Of a DNA stretch of 64,000 bases, positions 1 through 8,143 are shown in pieces. The position numbers and the translations under genes were made by a program. This DNA is from Nocardia transvalensis (GTDB lineage Bacteria; Actinomycetota; Actinomycetes; Mycobacteriales; Mycobacteriaceae), in contig NZ_JADLQQ010000009.1 of NCBI RefSeq assembly GCF_015477765.1, positions 124,001 through 188,000 on the forward strand, read 5' to 3'. The notes below the pieces were generated by a model. It had not been told where the DNA came from. It saw only the letters and a program-made list of their open reading frames with translations, and made no database searches. Within the stretch, counting starts at the first letter, position 1. Each line of letters starts with the position of its first letter.

Positions 1-1
1 C

Positions 2-1525
2 CTGCTCATCCTGGCGGACGTGCTGGCGAAGAACACCACCCACAACCTCACGGCGAAGCAGGTCGAGTTCGCCAAGGTCATCCGATCCGCCGGCAAGGAG
101 TTGCAGCAGCTCATCGACGACATCCTCGACCTGTCCAAGGTCGAGGCGGGGAAGATGGAACTGCATACCGAACCGGTTCCGCTGCGGCAGTTGATGGAAT
201 ACGTGCGGACCACATTCCGGCCGCTCACCAGCCAGAAGGGCCTCGCCTTCGATATCGACGTGGCGCACGATGTTCCCGACCGTCTCAACACCGACGAGCA
301 GCGGCTGCGGCAGGTGCTGCGCAACCTGCTGTCCAATGCGGTGAAATTCACCGAGAAGGGCAGGATCCGGCTCGACGTGCGGCGCTGCGAGGATCAGGTC
401 ACCTTCAGCGTGAGCGACACCGGCATCGGCATCGCCGAGCAGAATCTGGAAACGATCTTCGGCGCATTCCAGCAGGCCGATGGCACCACCAGTCGGCGCT
501 ACGGCGGCACCGGGCTCGGCCTGTCGATCAGCAGGCAGGTGGCGAATCTGCTCGGCGGCGAGATCCGGGCCGAGAGCCGGCTCGGGGTCGGCAGCACCTT
601 CACCCTCTGCCTGCCGGTGACGCCGCAACCGGAAACCACCGCCGAATCACGGCTGCGACCGTGGTCGCTGGGCTGGCCGGTGCTCGTCGTCGAGGATCCC
701 GGCAACCGGCCGCTGACCCGCCTCGTCGGCGAGGTCCTCCGCGAACTTGCGGCCACCGGTGGGCCGATCGACATCGAAACCGTCGGCACACCGGACCGGG
801 CACTCGAGGCCCTGCCGACCAAGCCGTACCAGTGCGTGCTGCTGGATGCGAGCCTGCCGGGCGTGTCCGCACCGGAGTTCCTCGACGGGCTGCGCGAGGC
901 CGTGGCGGCGAGAAGTATTCCGGTGCTCGCGTATCCGGCCGGCGAGCTCGACGCCGACCGCAAACGCGGATTCGCGGCGGCCGACACCCACCGCCGGGTG
1001 GAACTGCTGACCGCACCGGACGAGTTGCGCGAGCGGTTCATCCTGCTGCTGACCCAACCGCGCCGCACCACCTCCGAGACCTCGGCCACCCGGGTCGGGC
1101 ATGCGGGACTGCGGGGACGGCGGGTGCTGATCGTCGACGACGACGCCCGCAATGTCCTCGCGATCGCGGGAATGCTGGAGTTGAACGGGATGTCGGTGGA
1201 CCATGCCTCGAACGGGCGCAAGGGCATCGAGGCGCTGCAGGCGCAGCCGGACGTCGACGTGATCCTGATGGACGTGATGATGCCGGAGATGGACGGCTAC
1301 GCCACCACCGCGGCGATTCGGAGGATGCCCAGTTTCGACCGGCTCCCGATCATCATGGTCACCGCCAAGGCGATGGCGGGCGATCGCGAAAAGAGTCTGG
1401 CCTCCGGCGCCAGCGACTACATCACCAAACCCGTCGACCCCGACGAACTTCTGAACTGCATCGCCCGCTGGTTGCGGATCGAGCCGGGGACGGCAGCGGC
1501 GCGCGGCGCCGTCGTCGAGGCGTGA
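2..1525 (+). CDS. Hybrid sensor histidine kinase, 5' end outside window
   Basis: The reading frame is open to the left edge, so the sensor part and the phospho-accepting His box are missing. What remains begins just after the His box of a HisKA dimerisation domain (LIDDILDLSKVEAGK near the start). An HATPase_c domain follows, with G1 box DTGIGIAEQ and G2 box GGTGLGLSIS. A first receiver-like domain keeps an acidic pocket and Asp (LLDASLPG) but lacks the usual Thr/Ser and Lys. A second, complete receiver has VDDD, the LMDVMMPEMDG phospho-Asp, a VTAKA Thr and an ITKPVD Lys. It should autophosphorylate and relay phosphate to the C-terminal receiver. The signal is unknown. It converges on the next small gene with a 13-bp gap. 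Confidence 0.93.
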   Translation: MLILADVLAKNTTHNLTAKQVEFAKVIRSAGKELQQLIDDILDLSKVEAGKMELHTEPVPLRQLMEYVRTTFRPLTSQKGLAFDIDVAHDVPDRLNTDEQRLRQVLRNLLSNAVKFTEKGRIRLDVRRCEDQVTFSVSDTGIGIAEQNLETIFGAFQQADGTTSRRYGGTGLGLSISRQVANLLGGEIRAESRLGVGSTFTLCLPVTPQPETTAESRLRPWSLGWPVLVVEDPGNRPLTRLVGEVLRELAATGGPIDIETVGTPDRALEALPTKPYQCVLLDASLPGVSAPEFLDGLREAVAARSIPVLAYPAGELDADRKRGFAAADTHRRVELLTAPDELRERFILLLTQPRRTTSETSATRVGHAGLRGRRVLIVDDDARNVLAIAGMLELNGMSVDHASNGRKGIEALQAQPDVDVILMDVMMPEMDGYATTAAIRRMPSFDRLPIIMVTAKAMAGDREKSLASGASDYITKPVDPDELLNCIARWLRIEPGTAAARGAVVEA

Positions 1526-1538
1526 GGACGCCGGATCG

Positions 1539-1898
1539 CTACCGCATCCGATGCCTTCTGGCCGGTCGGCTCGGCGCGGCGAGGGCGTTGTTCTCGCGGA
1601 CGAGTGTCAGCATCGTCAGACCGGCATCGCGAATGATGATGTCCAGATCGTCGAGCACGCTGCCGACCCCGGCGCGGACCTCGTCGGTGACGGCGTTCTC
1701 GCGTTCGATGATCGTGCGTATCTTGTGCATTCGCAGCCCGGCATCGAAGAGCTTGCGCACGAGCCCGTCGTGGGCCTCGACGAATGCGGCACCGGTCGGC
1801 AGGCTCGGGTAGGGATCGAGTTCCTCCCTCGGCACGGCGATGGTCATGACGACGAGTATGCCGTCGGCCCCGCACGATTCGGCAGGGTCTTTGGTCAC
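1539..1898 (-). CDS. Small conserved hypothetical protein
   Basis: A 119-residue soluble protein, predicted helical, with charged stretches such as VRKLFDAGLRMHKIRTIIERE and no membrane segment or recognisable catalytic motif. It starts with GTG at 1898; an internal ATG at 1847 (MTIAVPREELDPYP) is an equally plausible start and would give about 102 residues. It lies tail-to-tail with the histidine kinase. I do not recognise a family. Codon use matches its neighbours, so it is probably a real gene, but no function can be assigned. Confidence 0.6.
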   Translation of the reverse strand: MTKDPAESCGADGILVVMTIAVPREELDPYPSLPTGAAFVEAHDGLVRKLFDAGLRMHKIRTIIERENAVTDEVRAGVGSVLDDLDIIIRDAGLTMLTLVRENNALAAPSRPARRHRMR

Positions 1899-2022
1899 CG
1901 CTCGCGGCGTGGATCCGGCGATGGGACCAAAGCCCTCTCGAGGCAGGGCCTACTGCTCTGCACCGGTGCGGCACCGACCGCAAGACTGGTAGCGACTTCA
2001 CAGCATCGACACAGGACGGCAC

Positions 2023-2271
2023 ATGAACGACTTCCCGGCGCATCGGAGCGGCGCGCGCCTACCGGACCCGGATCCCGGAGTGCTCGCCGGGCCGGCCCTG
2101 GCGATCGGCGTCGGGATGCTGGCCCTGGCCGTGGTTTTCGCGGCCCGCCTGCCGGACTGGGCCCGGGACTACGGTGCCGAGCTGGTGTATTCGGCGCTGA
2201 TGTTGCATGTCGGATCGGCGGTCTTGTTGCTGCGCTGGGGTTTTCTCGCCCGTGGCGGACGATGGCGGTGA
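2023..2271 (+). CDS. Small two-helix membrane protein
   Basis: An 82-residue protein beginning with ATG. Its N-terminus is Pro/Asp-rich and hydrophilic. Two hydrophobic stretches follow, at roughly residues 21-41 (GPALAIGVGMLALAVVFAA) and 52-73 (AELVYSALMLHVGSAVLLL), and it ends in a basic tail (ARGGRWR), which suggests a cytoplasmic C-terminus by the positive-inside rule. It is divergent from the hypothetical gene before it and convergent with the split-barrel protein after it. The family is not recognised. Confidence 0.55.
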   Translation: MNDFPAHRSGARLPDPDPGVLAGPALAIGVGMLALAVVFAARLPDWARDYGAELVYSALMLHVGSAVLLLRWGFLARGGRWR

Positions 2272-2346
2272 CCGCGGGTCCATGGTCCTCCCGGCCGGTC
2301 GTGCGGTTCGCGGTGCCGGTTGCCGCGAATCGCACGACGCCGGGGT

Positions 2347-2793
2347 CTACGCCTCGAGTCGGGTTTCGACGAGCCGGATCCCGGTGACGATGCTGGGTTC
2401 GATGGACACGACGGTGTTCGCGAATGCGCCGACCCACGGGCGCAGCAATTGCTCGTATCGGGCGACCCGCTCGGAGTCGGCGAGCGGTCGGGCCCGCCCG
2501 GTCACCACCACCGACCAGCCGGTGTGCCGCGCAGGATCGATCTGATCGGCTTGGTAGGCGACTACCACGTCCGGCGCGGTGCGCACCGCGGACGTCAGCC
2601 GCGCGGTCAGGCGGGTGCGAATGATGATCTGGCCGCCGTCCACGACATGGGGGACCGGCTGGATCGCCGGGAGCGCGGAGCGGGTGAACACCACCCGCCC
2701 GAAGGGGGCAGCCGCCAAGAGCAGCATGGCCTCGTCGCGGTCGATCTCGACGGACCGCAGTCCGGATCCGCCGTTCTGGTGGGTGCCGGTCAT
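2347..2793 (-). CDS. Pyridoxamine 5'-phosphate oxidase-like split-barrel protein
   Basis: A 148-residue protein with the hallmarks of the PPOx-like flavin/F420 split-barrel fold: an N-terminal LLAAAPFGRVVFT strand, then PAIQPVPHVVDGGQIIIRT, then VVVAYQADQID and WSVVVTGRARPL. Members bind FMN, F420 or haem and reduce small molecules; the substrate cannot be read from sequence. ATG at 2793 is preferred over GTG at 2796. It is divergent from the DevR-like regulator 147 bp away. Proteins of this family belong to the mycobacterial DevR/DosR dormancy regulon, so the pairing may be functional, although I find no clear DosR box between them. Confidence 0.8.
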   Translation of the reverse strand: MTGTHQNGGSGLRSVEIDRDEAMLLLAAAPFGRVVFTRSALPAIQPVPHVVDGGQIIIRTRLTARLTSAVRTAPDVVVAYQADQIDPARHTGWSVVVTGRARPLADSERVARYEQLLRPWVGAFANTVVSIEPSIVTGIRLVETRLEA

Positions 2794-2939
2794 CACCGCG
2801 TGACCACCGCTTCCGTGTCGAGGGCCTGAGGTCTCATCAGATCATCGCGCCGACGGCGGACGACAGAGTCGAAAGTCATGCTCTCGCATCGGCGCGGGAT
2901 TATCGTGATCCCACCACTGCCTTCCGATTGGACACCCCC

Positions 2940-3578
2940 ATGTACACGGTGTTCCTGGTCGACGACCATGAGATCGTCCGGCGCGGCCTGGTCGATCTGC
3001 TCGAGGAAGATCCGGATCTGCGGGTCGTCGGCGAGGCCGGGGACGTCGCCACCGCGCTGGCTCGCATTCCCGCGCTGCGGCCGGACGTCGCCGTGCTCGA
3101 TGTGCGCCTGCCCGACGGCAACGGCATCGAACTGTGCCGCGACCTGCTGTCGAGGCTCGACGGCCTGCACTGTCTGATCCTCACCTCCTACACCGACGAG
3201 CACGCGATGCTCGACGCCATCCTGGCCGGGGCCAGTGGATATGTCATCAAGGACATCAAAGGCATGGAATTGGCCAGGGCCGTCAAGGATGTCGGCGCGG
3301 GGCGCTCGCTGCTGGACAATCGGGCCGCCGCCGCGCTGATGGAGCGGCTGCGCCACGGCACGGGGGTGGACGGCCCGCTGACCGCCCTCACCGATCAGGA
3401 ACGCAGGCTGCTCGATCTGCTCGGTGAGGGACTGACCAATCGCCAGATCGCGGAACGGATGTTCCTGGCGGAGAAGACCGTCAAGAACTACGTCTCGCGC
3501 CTGCTGACGAAACTCGGGATGGAGCGACGCACCCAGGCCGCCGTCTACGCCTCCAAACTGCGTTCGGGACATCTCTGA
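2940..3578 (+). CDS. devR: DevR/DosR-like NarL-family response regulator
   Basis: A 212-residue response regulator. The receiver has VFLVDDHE, phospho-acceptor Asp54 (AVLDVRLPDG), LTSYT and KDIKGMELA. The C-terminal LuxR-type HTH (about residues 146-208) includes LTDQERRLLDLLGEGLTN and FLAEKTVKNYVSRLLTKLG. From recall of M. tuberculosis DevR the match is close along the whole length, including the linker GRSLLDNRAAAALM. DevR/DosR activates the hypoxia/NO dormancy regulon. I chose ATG 2940, which matches the mycobacterial start, over an in-frame TTG at 2928. No DevS/DosT kinase is adjacent; the upstream hybrid kinase is of a different class. Confidence 0.92.
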   Translation: MYTVFLVDDHEIVRRGLVDLLEEDPDLRVVGEAGDVATALARIPALRPDVAVLDVRLPDGNGIELCRDLLSRLDGLHCLILTSYTDEHAMLDAILAGASGYVIKDIKGMELARAVKDVGAGRSLLDNRAAAALMERLRHGTGVDGPLTALTDQERRLLDLLGEGLTNRQIAERMFLAEKTVKNYVSRLLTKLGMERRTQAAVYASKLRSGHL

Positions 3579-3581
3579 AGT

Positions 3582-4449
3582 TCACCGTCCCGCGAGGCCG
3601 GTGGTGGTGATACCGAGCACGAAGGCCTTCTGCGCGAAGGCGTACACGACGAGCATCGGCGCCAGCATCAGCACCGAGGCGGCCATGAACACCGGCCAAT
3701 TCGCGGTGTACTGCCCCTGCAGCCACACCAGGCCGAGGTTGAGGGTGGAGATGCTGTTGCGCTGAATCATGATCAGCGGCCACAGGAAATCGTTCCAGAC
3801 CGTCACCCAGGTGAGCACCGCCAGCACCAGGACCGCGGGCCGGGCGTGCGGAAGGAGGACCCGCCAATAGGTCTGCCAGATCGAGCAGCCATCGAGGATG
3901 GCGGCCTCCTCCAATTCGGTGGGCAGGGTCAGGAAGAACTGCCGCATCAGATAGGTCCCGAAGGCGCTGCCGAACAGGCCCGGGAACGATCATCGCCAGC
4001 GGGCTGTCCACCCAGCCGAAGGTGCGCATCAGAATGAATTGCGGAATCACGGTGACGGTCAAGGGCACCATGAGCGTGCCCAGGTAGGCCAGGAACACCA
4101 GATCCCGTCCCTTGAACGGCAGGCGGGCGAAGGCGTATCCGGCCAGCGAACAGAAGAACACCTGCCCGGCCGTGACGCATCCGGCATAGATCACCGTATT
4201 GAGGAACATCCTCCCGAACGGCACGAACTCGAAGACCAGGCGGTAGTTCGACCATTGCGGATCGTCCGGCACGAGCCCCGAGCCGACGATTTGTCCCTGC
4301 TTCTTCAATGAACCGGCCAGCGCCCACAGCACGGGTAGCAGCGCGCACCAGGCCATGATCACCAGCGCGAGGTAGCCCAGCAGTCCGCGCAGGGTGCGGC
4401 GAGCGATCACCCGCTGATACCGGGGACCGAAGGTCTGTGCGGCGGACAC
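3582..4449 (-). pseudogene. Sugar ABC transporter permease (MalG type), frameshifted
   Basis: An inner-membrane permease of a carbohydrate ABC importer. The frame opens at GTG 4449 (MSAAQTFGPRYQ) and reads membrane helices typical of MalG-like proteins up to DSPLAMIVPG. The remaining family sequence (MRQFFLTLPTELEEAAILDG, the EAA loop that docks the ATPase, then the last helices) continues in another frame to a TGA at 3582. One extra G in the GGG/CCC run near 3979-3983 explains it: removing one base restores a 288-residue permease. It follows the partner permease by 2 bp. It is either a true inactivation or an assembly error. Confidence 0.85.
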
Positions 4450-4451
4450 GA

Positions 4452-5366
4452 TTACGCCTCTTCCGTGCCGGTGCGACCCAACCGCAGCTGCAGATAGGTG
4501 AGCAGCAGCAGGATCGCGAACACGACCCAGGCCAGCGCGCAGGCATAGCCGAGATCGTTGAAGGCGAAGGCGTTCTGGAACAGCATGATGCCGAAGATGT
4601 AGGTGCCGGTTTCCGGCCCGCCGTGGCCGCCGGTGAGGACGTAGGCCTGGTCGAACGCCTGGAACGAATTGATGATCGAGATGACGAAGACGAACCCCAG
4701 GGCGGGCCGGATCAACGGCAGGGTGATCGACCGGAACCGCTGCGGCCCACCGGCGCCGTCGATGCGCGCGGCCTCGTACAGGTCACCGGGCACACCCTGC
4801 ATCGCGGCCAACAGCACGGCCGCGGCGAACGGGACGCTCTTCCAGATGCTGACCAGACACAGCGACACCATCGCCCACACCGGGTCGATGAGCCAGCGGA
4901 CGGGATCGATACCGAACCATCCCAGCACCGTATTGAACAGTCCGCCTTCGGTATTGAACATGAAGCCCCAGACGATGGTCATCGCCGCGGTGGAGGCGAC
5001 CAGGGGCATGAACATGATGCCGCGGAAGATGCCGATCCCTTTGAGTTTCGCGTTCAATGCGGCGGCGACGGCGAGGCTGATGACGACCGTCGGAATCAGG
5101 GTGGCGATCGTGAAGATCACGGTGTTGCGCAACGCGATGTAGAACAGCGGATCCTCGGCGAACAACCGGCGATAGTTCGCCGTCCCGAGGAATTCCGGAT
5201 CGCCGAACATATCCCAGTGCTGGAAGCTCAGATACAGCGAGAAGGCCAGCGGGAACAGCAGGAACACCAGCACCGCAAGCAGATTCGGCGTGATGAACGC
5301 CCGGCCCGCCGCGGCTCGGCGCCTGGTCAACATGGACCGCGGCCGGTCCGAGCCGTGGGCCATCAT
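4452..5366 (-). CDS. Sugar ABC transporter permease (MalF type)
   Basis: A 304-residue inner-membrane permease with about six helices. The N-terminus LLAVLVFLLFPLAFSLYLS and the EAA loop ARIDGAGGPQRFRSITLPL are typical of MalF/UgpA-type subunits of family-1 carbohydrate importers. The ATG at 5364-5366 overlaps the stop of the binding-protein gene (ATGATG context), which indicates translational coupling. The longer in-frame extension upstream is just the other frame of the binding-protein gene. It pairs with the downstream frameshifted permease. No ATPase gene is present, so a shared MsmK/UgpC-type ATPase encoded elsewhere would be needed. Confidence 0.9.
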   Translation of the reverse strand: MMAHGSDRPRSMLTRRRAAAGRAFITPNLLAVLVFLLFPLAFSLYLSFQHWDMFGDPEFLGTANYRRLFAEDPLFYIALRNTVIFTIATLIPTVVISLAVAAALNAKLKGIGIFRGIMFMPLVASTAAMTIVWGFMFNTEGGLFNTVLGWFGIDPVRWLIDPVWAMVSLCLVSIWKSVPFAAAVLLAAMQGVPGDLYEAARIDGAGGPQRFRSITLPLIRPALGFVFVISIINSFQAFDQAYVLTGGHGGPETGTYIFGIMLFQNAFAFNDLGYACALAWVVFAILLLLTYLQLRLGRTGTEEA

Positions 5367-6682
5367 GGTGTCTCCCTGAGCAGACGGTTGAGTTCGTCGG
5401 CCGGTCCCTCCTTGAACCATGATGCCGTAGCGGCGCCACGCAGCACCCGATCGGTGAACCGCGTGTAGGCCGCGTCGATCTGCCGCCATTTCGGGCTCAC
5501 CGGCAGGGGATTGGAATTGTCGGGACCCCCGGTGAGCACCTCGAGATTGCGAATCCTGGTGTGCGCGTCGGCGAATTCGGGTGAGTTGCGGGCCGAGCGC
5601 AACGCCGGGACGAACAGCCCGGACGCGGCGACCGCCTGCTGGCCCACGGGCCCGGTGGCGAACTTCACGAACTCCCACGCCAGGTCCTTCTTGCGGCTGG
5701 ATGCGGCGATGCCCAGCCCAGTGGTGCCGATATCGGATTTCGCGCGGTCGCCCTGGGGGCCGACGGGCAACACGGTGACGTCGAAATCCAGGTCGGGTGT
5801 GGCGAGGAAGGCGCTGTACTGCCAATGCCCGGTCAACACCATCCCGGCCTTGCCCTGGGAGAACAGATCCAGTGCCGACATGGACGCCGAGATCGACTGC
5901 AGATCCGCCGACAGCGGGGCGACGCGGTGCCGCACGGACAGGTCGGCGTAGAACTGGAAACCCTCGATGAATCGGTCGTCATCGATATTCGTGTGCGTCG
6001 GATCGATGGGTGGGGTGAACCAGGCGGCGCCGTTGTTCATCCCGAAGATCGCCGCCGACCAGCGGGGCACCGGCCAGGCGTCGACGAATCCCCACTGGGT
6101 GGTCCGGCCGGAGCTGTCCCGTTCGGTCAATGCCTGTGCCGCATCGAGGAATTCGGCGAAGGTCCAGGCGTCCTCCCAGCGGCCCGGCGGCGGTGTCAGC
6201 CCGGCCTCGGCGAACAGTCTCCTGTTGTAGTACAGGAAGATTCCCGCCCACTGTTCCGGCAGGACATACTGCCTGCCCTGGAAGCGGAACGTGTCGGACA
6301 GGCCCGGCGTGCTATCGGCGCGCAGCCGAGCGGCATAGTCCGGATCCCTGTCGAGAAAGGTGTTCAGATCCTGCAGCACACCCAATTCGGCGAAGCGCGA
6401 ATACGATTCCCACTGCATCAGCACATCCGGGCATTTACCTCCGGCGCAGTAGGTCAGGATCTGCTGCTGCGGGTCGGGCCCCGACATCTGCACCCGGATC
6501 TCGATCTCCGGATGCAGGCGGCCGAACGCCTCGATGATCTGCCTGCGCACCCGAGCCTCGTCCGGGGCGGCCTGAAAGAAGAACGTCAACGCATTGGCAT
6601 CGCCCCCACACCCGGCCAGCGCCGGCACGGCCATCGACGCCCCCGCCACGACGGCGCCACGCAGCAGCGCTCGCCGATCCAT
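5363..6682 (-). CDS. Extracellular sugar-binding lipoprotein of ABC importer
   Basis: A 439-residue family-1 solute-binding protein. The N-terminus has twin Arg (MDRRALLRGAVV) and a lipobox LAGC with acceptor Cys25, so the mature protein should be a lipoprotein on the outer face of the membrane. Regions such as LTFFFQAAPDEARVRRQIIEAF, CPDVLMQWESYSRFAELGVL and AGIFLYYNRRLFAEAGLTPP are typical of carbohydrate-binding ABC proteins. It is first in a three-gene operon with two permeases. The exact sugar cannot be predicted. No regulator gene adjoins it. Confidence 0.92.
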   Translation of the reverse strand: MDRRALLRGAVVAGASMAVPALAGCGGDANALTFFFQAAPDEARVRRQIIEAFGRLHPEIEIRVQMSGPDPQQQILTYCAGGKCPDVLMQWESYSRFAELGVLQDLNTFLDRDPDYAARLRADSTPGLSDTFRFQGRQYVLPEQWAGIFLYYNRRLFAEAGLTPPPGRWEDAWTFAEFLDAAQALTERDSSGRTTQWGFVDAWPVPRWSAAIFGMNNGAAWFTPPIDPTHTNIDDDRFIEGFQFYADLSVRHRVAPLSADLQSISASMSALDLFSQGKAGMVLTGHWQYSAFLATPDLDFDVTVLPVGPQGDRAKSDIGTTGLGIAASSRKKDLAWEFVKFATGPVGQQAVAASGLFVPALRSARNSPEFADAHTRIRNLEVLTGGPDNSNPLPVSPKWRQIDAAYTRFTDRVLRGAATASWFKEGPADELNRLLRETP

Positions 6683-6718
6683 AGCCGGCCTCCCAAATAC
6701 GTTGAGAAGACTCGCCCC

Positions 6719-8143
6719 TCACGGTAGCCGATCGACCGCCCCGTGCGGCCGGATTCGCAGCGCTGCCACCGCCGGGGCGGCTGTGCAGGCGAGTAGGCCC
6801 ATCAGGGACAGTGCGAGGGGCAGGTCGGAGGCGGTGTAGAGGGTGCCGAAGACCGCGACGCCGAGGACGAAGCTGAATTGGAAGGTGGTTGTTGCTATGC
6901 CGGTGGCGTCCGGAATGCGGTCGGGGTGGACGCCTGCCACCGTCAGTCCCAGCAACGGGGTGAAGGCGGCGCCGTAACCCAGTCCGGCTGTGGCCAGTAG
7001 GGCGACCGCCGGTCCGGCGGGCCAGTGCTCGCCGCGTGCGACCGTGCCGAGCAGTATCAGGCTGCTTCCGAGAACGACCAGGCCGCCGATCACCAGGATT
7101 CGGTGCTGCCGCTGCGAGACCAGCGAGCCCGGGATCGAGCCCACACCGAATCCGGCGGCGAAGGGGAGCAGGGCGAGCCCGGCCGCCGCGGCCGTGTGCT
7201 GATGGCGGTTCTGCAGATCGGCTGCGACACAATACAAGACGCCGGTGTAGGTCGTGCTCGACAGCAGCAGGGCGAGCAGCCCGGGGCGCATGCCCGGCAT
7301 CGCCATGACGCGCAGGTCGAACAGCGGGGAGCCGTCTCGACGCTGCTGCACCCGCTGCCAGGCGACGAACATCGCGAGCACCGCCAGCCCGACGGCAATC
7401 AGCGCCCATCCTGCGCTCGTCCAGCCGGTGGTGGGCCCGAGCGCGAGCGGGCCGACGGTCGCCGCCGCTCCGGTAGTCAGCAGGCAAACTCCGAGCAGAT
7501 CCATCCGCCGCGGGGTCACCGCGATCACCGGAAGCAGGCGGGCCGCACCGGCGAACACCGCGACACCCACCGGAAGATTGATCAAAAATACCGTGCGCCA
7601 ACCCAATCCGAACAGATCGGCATTGATGAGAGCGCCGCCGAGGGCAAGTCCCGTGCTCGCGCCGAGGGAGATCATGGCGCCGTACGCCGCCAGGGCCCGG
7701 GTCCGTGCCGGGCCGACGAAGTCGGCCTGAATGAACGAAATCGCCTGCGGGATGGCCATCGCCGCGCCGAGGCCCTGGATCGCGCGGGCGCCGATCAGCA
7801 GCACTCCGTTGGGCGCCGCACCCGTCGCGACGGAACCGACGGTGAACACCGCGATTCCGAGCAGGAAGAGGCGTCGGCGACCGCGGTCGGAGCCGAGCCG
7901 GGCACCGGTGATCAAGCAACTGGCGTATGTCAGCGTGTACGCCGCCACGGCCAGTGCCGCCACGCCGGAGCCGACCCGCAGATCTCGCTCGATCGAGGGC
8001 GCGGCGACGTTGCCGACCGTGGTGTCCATCGACGCCAGGAACTGCCCGGTCAATACGACGGCCAACGCCAGCCAGCGTCGCCGGGGCGATGCCGTGGGTA
8101 CGACGGTGATTCCGACCGAATCGACGTTCGGACGTGAAGTCAT
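6719..8143 (-). CDS. MFS drug/metabolite exporter, DHA2 (EmrB/QacA) type
   Basis: A 474-residue integral membrane protein with about 14 hydrophobic segments, as expected for the 14-TM DHA2 family. Family signatures include LDTTVGN-like MDTTVGNVAAPSI in helix 1 and the motif-A loop GARLGSDRGRRRLFL. It probably exports a small molecule by proton antiport. The ATG at 8141-8143 overlaps the kynureninase stop (ATGA), so the two are co-translated. As the last gene of the six-gene operon it is the obvious candidate to export or give self-resistance to that operon's product. Confidence 0.92.
   Translation of the reverse strand: MTSRPNVDSVGITVVPTASPRRRWLALAVVLTGQFLASMDTTVGNVAAPSIERDLRVGSGVAALAVAAYTLTYASCLITGARLGSDRGRRRLFLLGIAVFTVGSVATGAAPNGVLLIGARAIQGLGAAMAIPQAISFIQADFVGPARTRALAAYGAMISLGASTGLALGGALINADLFGLGWRTVFLINLPVGVAVFAGAARLLPVIAVTPRRMDLLGVCLLTTGAAATVGPLALGPTTGWTSAGWALIAVGLAVLAMFVAWQRVQQRRDGSPLFDLRVMAMPGMRPGLLALLLSSTTYTGVLYCVAADLQNRHQHTAAAAGLALLPFAAGFGVGSIPGSLVSQRQHRILVIGGLVVLGSSLILLGTVARGEHWPAGPAVALLATAGLGYGAAFTPLLGLTVAGVHPDRIPDATGIATTTFQFSFVLGVAVFGTLYTASDLPLALSLMGLLACTAAPAVAALRIRPHGAVDRLP

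Noticed and set aside
2797..2939. DosR box between the split-barrel gene and the DevR-like gene
   Set aside because: No stretch matches the 20-bp palindromic GGGAC-type consensus well enough to claim.
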